From contig JAHDXR010000003.1 in assembly GCA_023384105.1 (NCBI GenBank), positions 286,621 to 350,620 of the forward strand: DNA of 64,000 nucleotides. Reading direction: 5' to 3'. Numbering within the stretch: the stretch's first letter is position 1; the number at the start of each line of letters is the position of its first letter. The notes under the pieces were generated by a model, which was given only the letters and a program-made list of their open reading frames with translations, was not told the DNA's origin and searched no databases. A program made the translations under genes and the position numbers. The DNA is from Hyphomonadaceae bacterium (GTDB lineage Bacteria; Pseudomonadota; Alphaproteobacteria; Caulobacterales; Aquidulcibacteraceae). Positions 17,409 through 26,273 of this stretch are shown piece after piece.

Positions 17409-18098
17409 ATGGCGCGCGAGACAATCATCCTCATCATCGACGACGACGCCGACCTGCGCCAGGCGCTGGTCGAGCAGTTCGATCTCGAAGAAGGGTTCGG
17501 CGGCGTCGGCGCCGCGAGCGCCGCCGAAGGCTTCGCCGCCGCGGCCGAGCAGAAACCCGCCGCCATCGTGCTCGACGTCTCGCTGCCCGACATGGACGGG
17601 TTCGAGGCCTGCCAGAAGCTGCGCGAGCAGGGGGTCAAATGCCCCATCATCATGCTCACCGGCGCGGCGCAGGAAGAAGAACAGCAGGTCCGCGGGCTCG
17701 ACGCCGGCGCCAACGATTACGTGCTGAAGCCGTTCAAGTTCTCGGTGCTGCTGGCGCGCATCCGCGCGCACCTTCGCAGCCACGAAGCCAGCGAGGACGC
17801 GGTCTATCGCATCGGCCCGTACGAGTTCCGCCCGGCCATGCGCATGCTGATCGATCAGCAGGAAAAGAAAATCCGCCTCACCGACAAGGAGGCGGCGATC
17901 CTGCGCTACCTCTACCGTTCGGGCGAGAAACCGGTCGGCCGCGACGAGCTGCTGCGCGAGGTGTGGGGCTACAACGCCAACGTCACCACCCACACGCTGG
18001 AAACGCACATCTACCGCCTGCGCCAGAAGATAGAGCCCGACGCCCAGAGCCCGAAGCTCCTGATCACCGAAACCGGCGGCTACCGGCTGCAGGTGTGA
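17409..18098 (+). CDS. OmpR/PhoB-type response regulator (orphan)
   Basis: 229 residues. Receiver domain with acidic pocket IIDDDAD, phospho-acceptor Asp in VLDVSLPDMDG near residue 58, switch Thr in MLTGA and Lys in NDYVLKPF near residue 107. The C-terminal winged helix has IRLTDKEAAILRYLYRSG, RDELLREVWGYN and the recognition segment THTLETHIYRLRQKIE. No histidine kinase lies nearby. The downstream gene, 2 bp after the stop, is an uncharacterised membrane protein, so the two are probably cotranscribed. Target unknown. Confidence 0.92.
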   Translation: MARETIILIIDDDADLRQALVEQFDLEEGFGGVGAASAAEGFAAAAEQKPAAIVLDVSLPDMDGFEACQKLREQGVKCPIIMLTGAAQEEEQQVRGLDAGANDYVLKPFKFSVLLARIRAHLRSHEASEDAVYRIGPYEFRPAMRMLIDQQEKKIRLTDKEAAILRYLYRSGEKPVGRDELLREVWGYNANVTTHTLETHIYRLRQKIEPDAQSPKLLITETGGYRLQV

Positions 18099-18100
18099 GC

Positions 18101-18883
18101 ATGACGAACACGGCCGTAGAGACGCGCAAGCAGTCGCTGTTCCAGCAAGTCTACGGTCTGACGGCGCGCGATGTGGCGTTGTGGGCGCTGGCCGGTCCCG
18201 CCGCGCTGGGCGTACTGGCCAATTTTCTCGATGCGGCGGATTTGGGCGTGTTGCTGGAGCGCGCGGTGCTCGGCTATGCGCGCGTGTCGGTCGCCGCCTG
18301 GGCGTGGCTGTCGGGCTATCTGCCGGACTGGATCGAGTTCAGCACCGGCAACAAGCACTCGCTGACCATGGGCCTGATGATGCTGCTGGCCGCGGTGCGG
18401 CGGAGCAAGCCGCCCGAGAGCCTGCTCGCATTCTCGGACGCGCCGCTCACGCGCCAGTTCGGCGTCTGGATCCTGCTCGGAGCGCCGGTCGCGGCGATCA
18501 GCTTCGCGTTCCTGGTGATGGGCAATCCCAATGTCGGGTTCAGCTGGGGCACGGCCGCCAAGTACGCGCTGCTGAGCGTGCCGATCGGCTACCTTCTGCT
18601 GATGGTGATGGACCCGGATCGGGAAGGCCGCTGGTGGGGCATCGGCGGCGCCCTGACCGGCATGTTGCTGCTCAGCATGGTGCAGGTCTGGACCAATGAC
18701 GTGCGCTGGGTCACGATCATCTGTCTCAACATATTTTATCTCGGCGCGGCGATCTGCGCGATCCGCAACTACAAGGCGCCGCTGGGGATTTGCGCCGTGA
18801 GCGCCGGCCTGTTCGCGGCGGACTGGATCGCCGCCAAAGTCGCGCCGGCCGTCACCGCCTGGTTCAACGCCAACGGCATTTAG
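18101..18883 (+). CDS. multi-pass membrane protein of unknown function
   Basis: 260 residues with about seven hydrophobic segments (such as LWALAGPAALGVLANFL, FGVWILLGAPVAAISFAFLV, GIGGALTGMLLLSMV, ICAVSAGLFAADWIAA). No family recognised. It begins 2 bp after the response-regulator stop, so it is likely in the same transcript and may be its target or partner. Cytoplasmic loops carry RRSKPPES and DPDREGR. Confidence 0.7.
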   Translation: MTNTAVETRKQSLFQQVYGLTARDVALWALAGPAALGVLANFLDAADLGVLLERAVLGYARVSVAAWAWLSGYLPDWIEFSTGNKHSLTMGLMMLLAAVRRSKPPESLLAFSDAPLTRQFGVWILLGAPVAAISFAFLVMGNPNVGFSWGTAAKYALLSVPIGYLLLMVMDPDREGRWWGIGGALTGMLLLSMVQVWTNDVRWVTIICLNIFYLGAAICAIRNYKAPLGICAVSAGLFAADWIAAKVAPAVTAWFNANGI

Positions 18884-18899
18884 CGGATCAATCCGGCCC

Positions 18900-19061
18900 T
18901 CAGGCGTGGGCGCGGACCTCGCGCCGCGCCGCATCACGGCGGCGGTGATCGCTGAATTTCTCACCGTCGCGCCGCTCGGTCGCAAAGCCATTGGCTTTCC
19001 AAGGTTTGCACAACTTGCAGCCCGCTCGGCGATTCCGCGAACGCTTGCGTTTATGGTGCAT
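18900..19061 (-). CDS. small basic Cys-containing protein (53 aa)
   Basis: A 53-residue ORF with AAGGAG well placed upstream of its ATG. The N-terminus is Arg/Lys-rich (MHHKRKRSRNRR), then AGCKLCKPWKANG with a CxxC pair, then a charged helical tail. It resembles short conserved bacterial proteins of the pattern R(A)GCLxCKPxKxxG with no known function; the CxxC plus basic flanks suggest a small nucleic-acid or metal-binding protein, which is inference. It sits between the membrane-protein gene and pckG, convergent with the former. Confidence 0.68.
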   Translation of the reverse strand: MHHKRKRSRNRRAGCKLCKPWKANGFATERRDGEKFSDHRRRDAARREVRAHA

Positions 19062-19150
19062 GGCGCGCGTCTCCTTGCCGCGGAATATAAGCTGGCGCCG
19101 GCTGAGACACTAGCGAGAGCAGGGCGCCGTGAGGAAAATCCGGCAAAGAA

Positions 19151-19176
19151 AAACGCGGACCTTGCGGCCCGCGTTT
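19151..19176 (-). terminator. rho-independent terminator of pckG
   Basis: AAACGCGG/CCGCGTTT 8-bp stem; on the minus strand it is followed directly by TTTTTCTTT. It lies 26 bp after the pckG stop. Confidence 0.85.
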
Positions 19177-19201
19177 CCGGTTCTGCTTGCGCCGATGCGG
19201 C

Positions 19202-21115
19202 TTAGCCGGCGGCGCCTCTCTTGGCCGTGGTGCGCGGCGCGGCGGCCGTGCGGGCGGCGGCGATCTTGAGCGGCGGCTTGCCGGTGCGGGCTTCGCCGAG
19301 GCGCTCGACCAGGGCGGCGTATTCGTCCCACAGGCCTTGCGGCAGATGATCGCCGAACTTCTCGTAGTGACCCGGGATCAGGCTTGCTTCCTCGGCCCAG
19401 ACGTCGAGATCGACGCTGGTCAGCAGATCGAGCGCTTCATCGCCGATGTCGAGGCCGCTGAGATCGAGCGCGGCCTTGGTCGGCAGGTTGCCGATCGGCG
19501 TCGCTTTCGCTTCGGCCTTGCCGTCGATGCGCTCGCTGATCCACTTCAGCACGCGGGCGTTGTCGCCGAAGCCCGGCCAGACGAACTTGCCGTTCTGGTC
19601 CTTCCGGAACCAGTTGACGAAATAGATTTTCGGCAGCTTCGCGCCCCCACGCGCTTCCGGGCGTTCGCCGATCTTCAGCCAGTGGCCGAAATAATCGCCC
19701 ATGTTGTAGCCGCAGAACGGCAGCATCGCGAACGGATCGCGGCGCAGTTCGCCGACCTTGTTCTCCGCCGCCGCGGTGCCTTCCGAAGCGACGTTCGAAG
19801 CCAGGAATACGCCGTGGCGCCAGTCGAACGCCTCGGTGACGAGCGGCACCGCCGTGGCGCGGCGGCCGCCGAACAGAATGGCGTCGATCGGCACGCCCTT
19901 GGGGTCTTCCCATTCCGGCGCGATCATCGGGCACTGGCCCGCCGGCACCGCGAAGCGCGCGTTCGGGTGCGCGGCCGGGAACTTGGAATCCGGCAGCCAC
20001 GGATTGCCCTGCCAGTCGGTCAGACCGGGAGGCGGCTGCTTGGTCATGCCCTCCCACCAGACGTCGCCGTTCTGGGTCAGCGCGACGTTGGTGAAGATGG
20101 TGTTGGCGTGCAGCGTGTCGAGCGCGTTCTTGTTGGTCGACGTGCTGGTGCCCGGCGCGACGCCGAAGAAGCCGGCTTCGGGGTTGATGGCGTAGAGGCG
20201 GCCGTCTTCGCCGAAGCGCATCCAGGCGATGTCGTCGCCGATCGTCTCGGCCTTCCAGCCGGGAATCGTCGGGATCAGCATGGCGAGGTTGGTCTTGCCG
20301 CAGGCGCTCGGGAACGCTGCCGCCATGTACTTCACCTCGTTCTGCGGCGAGGTGAGCTTCAGGATCAGCATGTGCTCGGCGAGCCAGCCTTCGTCGCGCG
20401 CCATCACCGAGGCGATGCGCAGCGCGTAGCACTTCTTGCCCAGCAGCGCGTTGCCGCCATAGCCCGAGCCGTAGCTCCAGATTTCACGGGTTTCGGGGAA
20501 GTGGACGATCCACTTCTCGTCGTTGCACGGCCAGGGCGCGTCCTTCTGGCCCGGCGCGAGCGGCGCGCCGATCGAATGGACCGCCGGAACGAAGAAGCCG
20601 TCTTCGCCCATCGCGTCGAGCGCGGCCTTGCCCATGCGCGTCATGATCCGCATCGAGGCGGCGACGTAGCCCGAATCCGTGATCTCGACGCCCAGCGCGC
20701 TGATCGGCGAGCCGATCGGGCCCATCGAGAAGGGGACGACATACATCGTGCGCCCGCGCATGCAGCCGTCGAACAGGCCGCCCAGCTTGGCGCGCATCTC
20801 GGCCGGGTCGATCCAGTTGTTGGTCGGGCCGGCGTCATCCTTCTTCTCGGAGCAGATGAAGGTGCGGCTTTCGACGCGCGCGACGTCCTTCGGGTCGGAG
20901 GCGGCGTAGAACGAATTGGGCCGCAGTTCAGGATTCAGCCGCTTCAGCGTGCCGGCGGCGATCAGCTCCTCGGTCAGCCGCTCCCATTCCGCGTCCGAGC
21001 CGTCGCACCAATAGACACGGTCGGGTTTCGTCAGCGTGGCGATCTGTTCGACCCATGCTACGAGTTTCTTGTGCTTGGTCGGGGCCGGATGCAGGCCGGC
21101 GATGGATGCGGTCAA
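19202..21115 (-). CDS. pckG: phosphoenolpyruvate carboxykinase (GTP)
   Basis: Gluconeogenic enzyme converting oxaloacetate and GTP to PEP, GDP and CO2. Landmarks: [53 protein letters not shown], the kinase P-loop [12 protein letters not shown] near residues 268-280, [22 protein letters not shown] and [10 protein letters not shown]. Start set at a TTG (21113-21115) giving [10 protein letters not shown] because GGAGGG lies 7 nt upstream; an ATG at 21193 would add 26 unconserved residues. About 637 residues, slightly long owing to an Ala/Arg/Thr-rich C-terminal tail. Confidence 0.95.
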   Translation of the reverse strand: MTASIAGLHPAPTKHKKLVAWVEQIATLTKPDRVYWCDGSDAEWERLTEELIAAGTLKRLNPELRPNSFYAASDPKDVARVESRTFICSEKKDDAGPTNNWIDPAEMRAKLGGLFDGCMRGRTMYVVPFSMGPIGSPISALGVEITDSGYVAASMRIMTRMGKAALDAMGEDGFFVPAVHSIGAPLAPGQKDAPWPCNDEKWIVHFPETREIWSYGSGYGGNALLGKKCYALRIASVMARDEGWLAEHMLILKLTSPQNEVKYMAAAFPSACGKTNLAMLIPTIPGWKAETIGDDIAWMRFGEDGRLYAINPEAGFFGVAPGTSTSTNKNALDTLHANTIFTNVALTQNGDVWWEGMTKQPPPGLTDWQGNPWLPDSKFPAAHPNARFAVPAGQCPMIAPEWEDPKGVPIDAILFGGRRATAVPLVTEAFDWRHGVFLASNVASEGTAAAENKVGELRRDPFAMLPFCGYNMGDYFGHWLKIGERPEARGGAKLPKIYFVNWFRKDQNGKFVWPGFGDNARVLKWISERIDGKAEAKATPIGNLPTKAALDLSGLDIGDEALDLLTSVDLDVWAEEASLIPGHYEKFGDHLPQGLWDEYAALVERLGEARTGKPPLKIAAARTAAAPRTTAKRGAAG

Positions 21116-21220
21116 CGGAATCCCTCCAGGCGCCGCGGACCCGCGGCGCTCGTGCGTTTTACCCACAAACGTGCTTGCGCAGGGGCATGTCAAACGTGTT
21201 CTGCGAGGCCGATGTGACGG

Positions 21221-21268
21221 GCTGACGCATTCGCCATTGCTACCGGTAGCAATGGCGAATGCGTCAGC
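21221..21268. repeat. perfect 48-bp palindrome
   Basis: Two 24-bp arms meet without a spacer at ACCGGT. The left arm starts GCTGACGCATTCGCCATTGC and the right arm is its exact reverse complement. In RNA it would form a long hairpin, possibly terminating the minus-strand DUF885 transcript; as DNA it could extrude a cruciform. Confidence 0.9.
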
Positions 21269-21362
21269 AGGATTGCAGGGCTGCCGCTCTTCGCACGTGC
21301 GGTACGGTGCAGACGAACGGCGGAGCGCCGGCTGGCGCTCCTTGGTTAAGCTCTGGCGCCGG

Positions 21363-21429
21363 CAAGCTCGGCATGACGCCCTGTCTCATGGCGGTGCGGA
21401 GACCGCGTCAGCCTGAGCTTGTCGAAGGC
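21363..21429. repeat. family A dispersed repeat (CAAGCTC...GAGCTTGTCGAAG)
   Basis: Left end GCAAGCTCGGCATGACGCC, right end GCGTCAGCCTGAGCTTGTCG, inverted relative to each other. The whole 67 bp aligns with 35533-35590, which lacks 11 bp near the right end. Confidence 0.8.
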
Positions 21430-21433
21430 CACC

Positions 21434-23284
21434 TTAAGCGCTCTGCGTCTCGGCCCAATCGTTCACAATGCGCTCGAGCACCGAGAGCGGCACGGCGCCG
21501 TTGGCTAGCATGGTGTCGTGGAAGCCCTTCAGGTCGAAGCGGCCGCCCAGCGCGGCGCGGGCGCCGTCGCGCATGCGGTTGATGGCTTGGCGGCCGACCA
21601 TGTAGCTGCACGCTTGGCCCGGCCACACCGCGTAGCGCTCGATCTCGGTGGTGACCGAGCTTTCCTGGTCGCCGGTCGCTTCCACCATCGAGGCGATGGC
21701 CTGTTCGCGGCTCCAGCGCTTGTGGTGCATGCCGGTGTCGACGACGAGGCGGGAGGCGCGGAAGGTCGCCGACTGCAGATAGCCGAGCCGGCCGAGCGGG
21801 TCGTCGGCGTAGACGCCGAGTTCGTCCGCGAGTTGTTCGGCATAGAGGCCCCAGCCTTCGCTGAAGGCGCTGAAGCCGAGCATGGCGCTGCGGATGAACG
21901 GGATAGAGCCCGATTCCTGCTGGATCGAGATCTGCCAGTGATGGCCGGGCACGCCTTCGTGGTAGTTCAGCGTCGGCAGCGTGAAGCGCGGCCATTCGTG
22001 CGTGTTGCGCAGGTTGATGTAGTAGGCGCCCGGCCGCGAGCCGTCGAGCGCGGCGCGCTGGTAATAGCCGCCCGGCGCGCCGGCTTCCGTCGTCGCCGGC
22101 ACGCGGCGGATTTCGAGCTGCGCCTGCGCCAGCGTGTTGAACGCCTGCGGCATCAGCGATTCGATGTGGCGGGTCTGGGCGTTGAGATCGGCCAGGATCT
22201 GGGCGCGGCCTTCGTCGGTGTTCGGATAGAGCTGATCCGGCCGGCGCGAGAGCGCCTGCACGCGCTGGGCGACGCTGCCGCGCGTCATCCCCTGGCTACG
22301 CAGGATCGCGTCCATTTCGGAATGGAATTGCCGGATGAGTTCGGCGCCCATGTCGTGGATTTCGTCCGGCGACATGGTCGTGGTGGTGCGGCTGCGCAGC
22401 GCGGCGGCGTACATCTCCGCGCCCTGCGGCAGACGCCAGATTCCCGCATCATGCACGGCGTTGCGACGCACCTCCGCCAGCGCCGCCTTCTGGCGTTCGT
22501 ACGCGGGGAAGATCGCATCGCGCACCGCGGCTTCAGCCTGCGCGACATAGGCGGCGCGCTCGCTTTCGGGGATGTCGGCGACGCTCGGCAGGCGGCGCAC
22601 CAGCGTCTGCACCAGCACGGTCTGCGCCGGCGCGGTCGAGGTGAAGGCGTTCATCTGTTCGAGCGCGCGGTCGATGGCGAAGTCCGGCGGGATCACCCCG
22701 CCTGCGGCGTCTTCGCGGATGATCGCCGTTTCCTGGTCGAGCGCGCGCACATACTCGGTCAGCCGGGCCATGTAGCCGTCGGCCTCGTCGCGCGTGCGCA
22801 GCGGGTGCTGCGCGTCCATGAAGTCCGGGAAGTTGCGGTAGGCGCCGGTGAGCTGCGTCACCGCATAGGGCGCGCCCGCGCCGCCGCCGACCTCGAACGC
22901 CGACGTGGCGAGACTGTATTCGTACGACGTTTTCACCACGTCGACGGTGACGTTCTCCTGAGCGCTCAGCGCCGAGCGGTCGATCGCGTCCAGTTCGGAG
23001 ATGGCGGTCTGCAGGATGGCGCGGTAGCGGCGCGCGCCGTCCTTGGAGGCGTCGCTCAGCTTGTCGATGAAACGATAGCCGGCTCGTTCCTCGGTGAGGC
23101 CGAGCGCCGTGCAGCGCTCCGGCGACTGGCGCAGGATCGCTGCAACGGTGCGGTCGAGCGTGGCGGCGAGCTGTTCGCTCGCGGTTTGCGGCGGAGCTTG
23201 CGTTTGCGCGCCGGTGGCGCAGCCGGCGAGAACAGCGGCGCCCGCGGCGCCGGCGCCCAACAGGGCGCGACGAGAAATCTGCAT
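21434..23284 (-). CDS. DUF885 family lipoprotein, putative metallopeptidase
   Basis: 616 residues. The N-terminus combines a twin-arginine-like motif (SRRALLGAG) with a lipobox (LAGCATG). The body is DUF885: SALSAQENVTVDVVK, FPDFMDAQHPL, the HEGVPGHHWQ motif near residue 440, EGWGLYAEQLADELG, and RQAINRMRDGARAALG. The HEGxPGHH pattern is the presumed metal site, so a cell-envelope peptidase activity is likely but not proven for most members. Single gene on the minus strand, flanked by repeats upstream of pckG. Confidence 0.9.
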   Translation of the reverse strand: MQISRRALLGAGAAGAAVLAGCATGAQTQAPPQTASEQLAATLDRTVAAILRQSPERCTALGLTEERAGYRFIDKLSDASKDGARRYRAILQTAISELDAIDRSALSAQENVTVDVVKTSYEYSLATSAFEVGGGAGAPYAVTQLTGAYRNFPDFMDAQHPLRTRDEADGYMARLTEYVRALDQETAIIREDAAGGVIPPDFAIDRALEQMNAFTSTAPAQTVLVQTLVRRLPSVADIPESERAAYVAQAEAAVRDAIFPAYERQKAALAEVRRNAVHDAGIWRLPQGAEMYAAALRSRTTTTMSPDEIHDMGAELIRQFHSEMDAILRSQGMTRGSVAQRVQALSRRPDQLYPNTDEGRAQILADLNAQTRHIESLMPQAFNTLAQAQLEIRRVPATTEAGAPGGYYQRAALDGSRPGAYYINLRNTHEWPRFTLPTLNYHEGVPGHHWQISIQQESGSIPFIRSAMLGFSAFSEGWGLYAEQLADELGVYADDPLGRLGYLQSATFRASRLVVDTGMHHKRWSREQAIASMVEATGDQESSVTTEIERYAVWPGQACSYMVGRQAINRMRDGARAALGGRFDLKGFHDTMLANGAVPLSVLERIVNDWAETQSA

Positions 23285-23358
23285 CTGTGATCCCCCTTGT
23301 TAGATCGGCCCGCATGCTAACGGCGCGCGCCGATCGCTCAATGCCGCATGCGACGAAG

Positions 23359-24153
23359 CTACAATTTGAGGCCGGCGACCACGGGAACGTGATCGCTCGG
23401 ACGCTCCCATGAGCGGCACGGCACGTGGATGTGGAACGCTTCCGCGCGTGAGGTCACAGCGACATCGCCGCTGGCCCAGATGTGATCGAGGCGGCGGCCG
23501 CGATTGTTCTTGGTCCAATCGGGGCTTCTGTAGCTCCACCAGGTGAACAGCTTTTCCGGGTCCGGCCGGTGCAGGCGCGCGAGGTCGACGAAGCCGCCGA
23601 GGTCGCGCACGGCGTTGAGGCGGTCCGTCTCGCCCGGCGTATGGCTGACGACGTTGAGGAGCTGCTTGTGGCTCCAGACGTCATGCTCGCCCGGCGCGAC
23701 GTTGAGATCGCCGACGAGGACAGTCGGCGTCGCGCCTTTGCGCTTCTTGTAGAGCCGCTTCATGCGGTCGAGCACGTCGAGCTTGTGCTTGAACTTCGGG
23801 TTGCCGATCGGATCGGGCTCGTCCGCGCCCGCGGGCACATAGAGATTATGCAGCTCGACGCCGTCGATCCTCGCGGCGGCGATGCGGGCTTCCTTCTTCG
23901 GACAGATCGGCGGCGCTTCGACCGGTTCGAGCTTCAGCTTCGAGACGATGGCCACGCCATGCCAGCCCTTCTGGCCGGCCACATGCATGTGCTTGTAGCC
24001 GGCGTCCTTGAACGCCTTGGCCGGGAACTCGCCGTCGCGGCACTTGATCTCCTGCAAACACAAAACGTGCGGCTGCGCTTCGGCGAGGAAACGGCAAACG
24101 GCGTCGATCCGGAGCCTGACGGAATTGATGTTCCAGGTGGCGATTTTCAGCAT
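23359..24153 (-). CDS. xth: exodeoxyribonuclease III
   Basis: Mg-dependent AP endonuclease/3' exonuclease of base-excision repair. 264 residues with the family blocks IATWNINSVRLR, LCLQEIKCRDGEFP (catalytic Glu), GWHGVAIVSK, VGDLNVAPGEHDVW, RRLDHIWASGDV and the C-terminal ERPSDHVPV catalytic Asp-His. Downstream of lolA on the same strand, an arrangement seen in other alphaproteobacteria; a terminator sits just before it. Confidence 0.96.
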   Translation of the reverse strand: MLKIATWNINSVRLRIDAVCRFLAEAQPHVLCLQEIKCRDGEFPAKAFKDAGYKHMHVAGQKGWHGVAIVSKLKLEPVEAPPICPKKEARIAAARIDGVELHNLYVPAGADEPDPIGNPKFKHKLDVLDRMKRLYKKRKGATPTVLVGDLNVAPGEHDVWSHKQLLNVVSHTPGETDRLNAVRDLGGFVDLARLHRPDPEKLFTWWSYRSPDWTKNNRGRRLDHIWASGDVAVTSRAEAFHIHVPCRSWERPSDHVPVVAGLKL

Positions 24154-24188
24154 CGGTGCTTCATGGCGTGCGCCGGCGAAAAAACGAA

Positions 24189-24218
24189 GAGGCCCGGCTC
24201 GCTTCGCGACCGGGCCTC
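24189..24218 (-). terminator. rho-independent terminator after lolA
   Basis: GAGGCCCGG/CCGGGCCTC 9-bp stem with a 12-nt loop. On the minus strand a six-T run (24179-24184) follows closely. It lies 190 bp after lolA and 36 bp before the xth start. Confidence 0.8.
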
Positions 24219-24411
24219 AGAGCGCCTTGAGGGGGGCGCAGGTGCCGGCAGGGGATGTCCGGCCCTTGGCCGCCGCGCTGGATCCGTCAGCGGGGGGACG
24301 ACGCCATCCAGGGGGATGTAGCGGCGGCCAGGTACGTTGCATATAGGCCACAACGGCCAAAAATTCAAGCCGCAACCCGGGGAATTGGCTTGCCAATGCA
24401 GCGCCGACTCA

Positions 24412-25068
24412 TCAGCGGCGGCGGCTTGGCGCGACCACGTCCGGCAGGCGGAACAGGCTGCGGTCGAGGCTGGCCGGGCGCGTGACCTCGGAGAGGGTGA
24501 CGCGGGTGCGGGCGCCGGTGGCGTCGACCACGTCCCACGAGCGCAGCTCGCCATTGTTGAAATGCAGCGTGATGGCGCCGTCGGTTTGCCCGCTGCGGTC
24601 GCGCGCGGTGACCAGCGTCCACGGCGCCTGGCGCGAGACGCGGATAATGCGGGCGTTGCGTTCGAGATCGATGCGTTCGCCCAGGATCAGGCTGAGCGGC
24701 GTCGACCGCAACGGCGTGCGCTCGGTGGTGCGCAACGCCGTATCGCGCATGGCGACGACGCTGCCGTCGGAGACGATCAGCAGCGTGGCCGGCGGATCGT
24801 ACTCGAAGCGCAGCCGGCCCGGCCGCTCGAGATAGAAGTTGCCGGCGACGCGGGCGCCGTCCGGCGCGGTCTGGACGAACCGGCCTTGCAGGCGCTGGAT
24901 CGCGTTCAGTTCCGCGTTCATGGCCGCCAGCGCTTCGGCGCGCTCGGCGCCTTCGAGCGTGACCAGGGCCGAACTCGCGGCGGCGACGGCCGCCGGACGC
25001 GGAGCTTGCGCAAGCGCCGGAGCGGCGGCGAACGCCAGGGCGGCGGCGAGGAGGAGGCGTCTCTTCAT
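24412..25068 (-). CDS. lolA: LolA outer-membrane lipoprotein carrier
   Basis: Periplasmic chaperone that ferries lipoproteins from LolCDE to the outer membrane. About 218 residues from the ATG giving MKRRLLLAAALAFAAAPALA, a Sec signal; an ATG three codons upstream (25077) is equally possible. The mature part has IQRLQGRFVQTAPDG, GNFYLERPGRLRFEYDPP and LIVSDGSVVAMRD, all LolA hallmarks. A much longer ORF to 25260 runs into repeat DNA and is rejected. In related genomes lolA usually follows ftsK directly; here about 3 kb intervene. Confidence 0.92.
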   Translation of the reverse strand: MKRRLLLAAALAFAAAPALAQAPRPAAVAAASSALVTLEGAERAEALAAMNAELNAIQRLQGRFVQTAPDGARVAGNFYLERPGRLRFEYDPPATLLIVSDGSVVAMRDTALRTTERTPLRSTPLSLILGERIDLERNARIIRVSRQAPWTLVTARDRSGQTDGAITLHFNNGELRSWDVVDATGARTRVTLSEVTRPASLDRSLFRLPDVVAPSRRR

Positions 25069-25150
25069 GGGGTTCATGTGCCGCAAACGCATGGCGGAAA
25101 AAAGGGTTCTCCGGTGCGGCAGTGAGGCGTTTGGGTTCAGGTTCCGTTCA

Positions 25151-25324
25151 GGGGCCGGGGACTGGGGACTGGGGATTAGGGAGCGCAGCGTCAGCATTGG
25201 CGTCGCGCTGAGCTTGTCGAAGCGCGGCGCCGCGCACCGCGTCCCCTTCGACAAGCTCAAGGTGACGCTACCAGCGTAGCGCCGCTCCCTAATCCCCAGT
25301 CCCCAGTCCCCAGTCCCCAGCCCC
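25151..25324. repeat. nested palindrome: GGGGACT-repeat arms around a family A hairpin
   Basis: The outer left arm (25151-25185) carries GGGGACT units then GGATTAGGGAGCG; the outer right arm (25283-25324) is its inverted counterpart with one more unit. Inside, TGAGCTTGTCGAAG (25209-25222) is inverted as CTTCGACAAGCTCA (25246-25259). It fills the gap upstream of lolA. Confidence 0.85.
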
Positions 25325-25329
25325 TATCC

Positions 25330-25983
25330 TCACGCGGAGCTGAAGTGCCGCCGCCAGAGCGTTTCGGCCTGATCGCCGGCTTCGTCGAAGCGGTCGATGC
25401 GGTGAGCGGCTTCCGGCGGCGCGTGCAGCGCTTCGGCCAGAAGATGCGGGCAGGCGTGAAGCCGGCGCGCGAGACGGCGCGCGTAAGGCGCGGGATCGTT
25501 GAACACGCGGATCAGCGCTTCATAACGTTCGGCCAGCGCCCAGGCGGAGCGGAAGCGCTCATAAGACGCGCGCTCTTCGCGGGCGATACGCCTACGGACC
25601 GCCGGCGTCCCGCCGGCTTGCGGCGACGTTGGCGGGCGAGGGCGCAGCGGCTCCACGCAGCGAAAGCCGACGCGCCATTTTTCCGGCTCGCCGGGCATGA
25701 ACGCCATCAGCTTGCGCGCGCGTCTGCGCGTGGGATGCAGCAGCGGGCGTGCATTGGGCTTGGGAAACGCCGCCGCTTCGATCAGCAGCAGCCGGCGCAT
25801 CAGCGCCTCGGCCGAGCGCAGCCACGAGGCGAGCAGCGCGTGCGCGCCGACCGTCAGCATATGCCGCGCCGCCACCTCCTCGGGCGCGCCGAACAGCGCA
25901 TGCAAGAGACGCAAGAACGCCTCCGCCACGCGCCACAGCGCGAGGGGCGCAATGCGGGCGGGGGAAGGGGCGGCGGTTGTCAT
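25330..25983 (-). CDS. conserved hypothetical protein carrying an in-frame repeat peptide
   Basis: 217 residues, Arg/Ala-rich and helical, without signal peptide or membrane span. No family recognised. Recognisable segments are HALFGAPEEVAARHMLTVGAH, RRRARKLMAFMPGEPEKWRVG and RLARRLHACPHLLAEALHAPP. Residues around 121-129 (QAGGTPAVR) are encoded by a family B palindrome (25596-25621), suggesting a repeat insertion between RPRPPTSP and RRRIAREER. It lies in the ftsK-lolA gap on the same strand as those genes. Confidence 0.65.
   Translation of the reverse strand: MTTAAPSPARIAPLALWRVAEAFLRLLHALFGAPEEVAARHMLTVGAHALLASWLRSAEALMRRLLLIEAAAFPKPNARPLLHPTRRRARKLMAFMPGEPEKWRVGFRCVEPLRPRPPTSPQAGGTPAVRRRIAREERASYERFRSAWALAERYEALIRVFNDPAPYARRLARRLHACPHLLAEALHAPPEAAHRIDRFDEAGDQAETLWRRHFSSA
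25596..25621 (-). repeat. family B palindromic repeat, in frame within a CDS
   Basis: On the minus strand reads GCAAGCCGGCGGGACGCCGG then CGGTCC. Aligns with copies at 28091-28116 and 32742-32767. Encodes QAGGTPAV in the host protein. Confidence 0.8.
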
Positions 25984-26273
25984 GAGCGGCGCATGATACG
26001 CCGGGGGCGAAGGGGGGCGGATAGATTTTTCTTGGCTGACGGATGAGCCGCATTTCGGCGCGCCGGCCTGGATGCGGACGAGAAGCGGAAACGCTGCAAC
26101 ACCGCTTCAATATGCAGACGGCTCGAAGCTGAGACGCGCCAACGCAGCGGAAAACCCCGCCCGCGTCGCGATAAATCAGCGGCTGACCTTGTTATTCCGC
26201 AACAAAGTTCCAATTTATTTTAAATGGTGCGCGCGAACGTGCGCGCTTCTCGTGCAAACGTAAGGATTTTTCG
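25984..26273. other. 290-bp gap with direct repeat and AT-rich promoter region
   Basis: Holds the left copy of the 32-bp direct repeat (26067-26098) and an AT-rich stretch at about 26185-26225 that probably carries the promoter of the following plus-strand operon. No gene seen. Confidence 0.6.
26067..26098 (+). repeat. 32-bp direct repeat, left copy
   Basis: CCTGGATGCGGACGAGAAGC followed by GGAAACGCTGCA. Matches 28062-28093 at 30 of 32 positions in the same orientation. The pair brackets the cold-shock/fasciclin operon. Confidence 0.85.

Larger units (their letters stand above)
21116..21433. other. repeat-rich gap between pckG and the DUF885 gene
   Basis: No gene is supported in these 318 bp. 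It contains a perfect 48-bp palindrome (21221-21268), a family A element (21363-21429) and the pckG leader. Confidence 0.7.

Noticed and set aside
24160..24342. Minus-strand 60-codon ORF starting MQRTWPPLHPPGW
   Set aside because: It reads straight through the lolA terminator and its T run, has no ribosome-binding site and is Pro/Arg-rich as expected of random high-GC frames.
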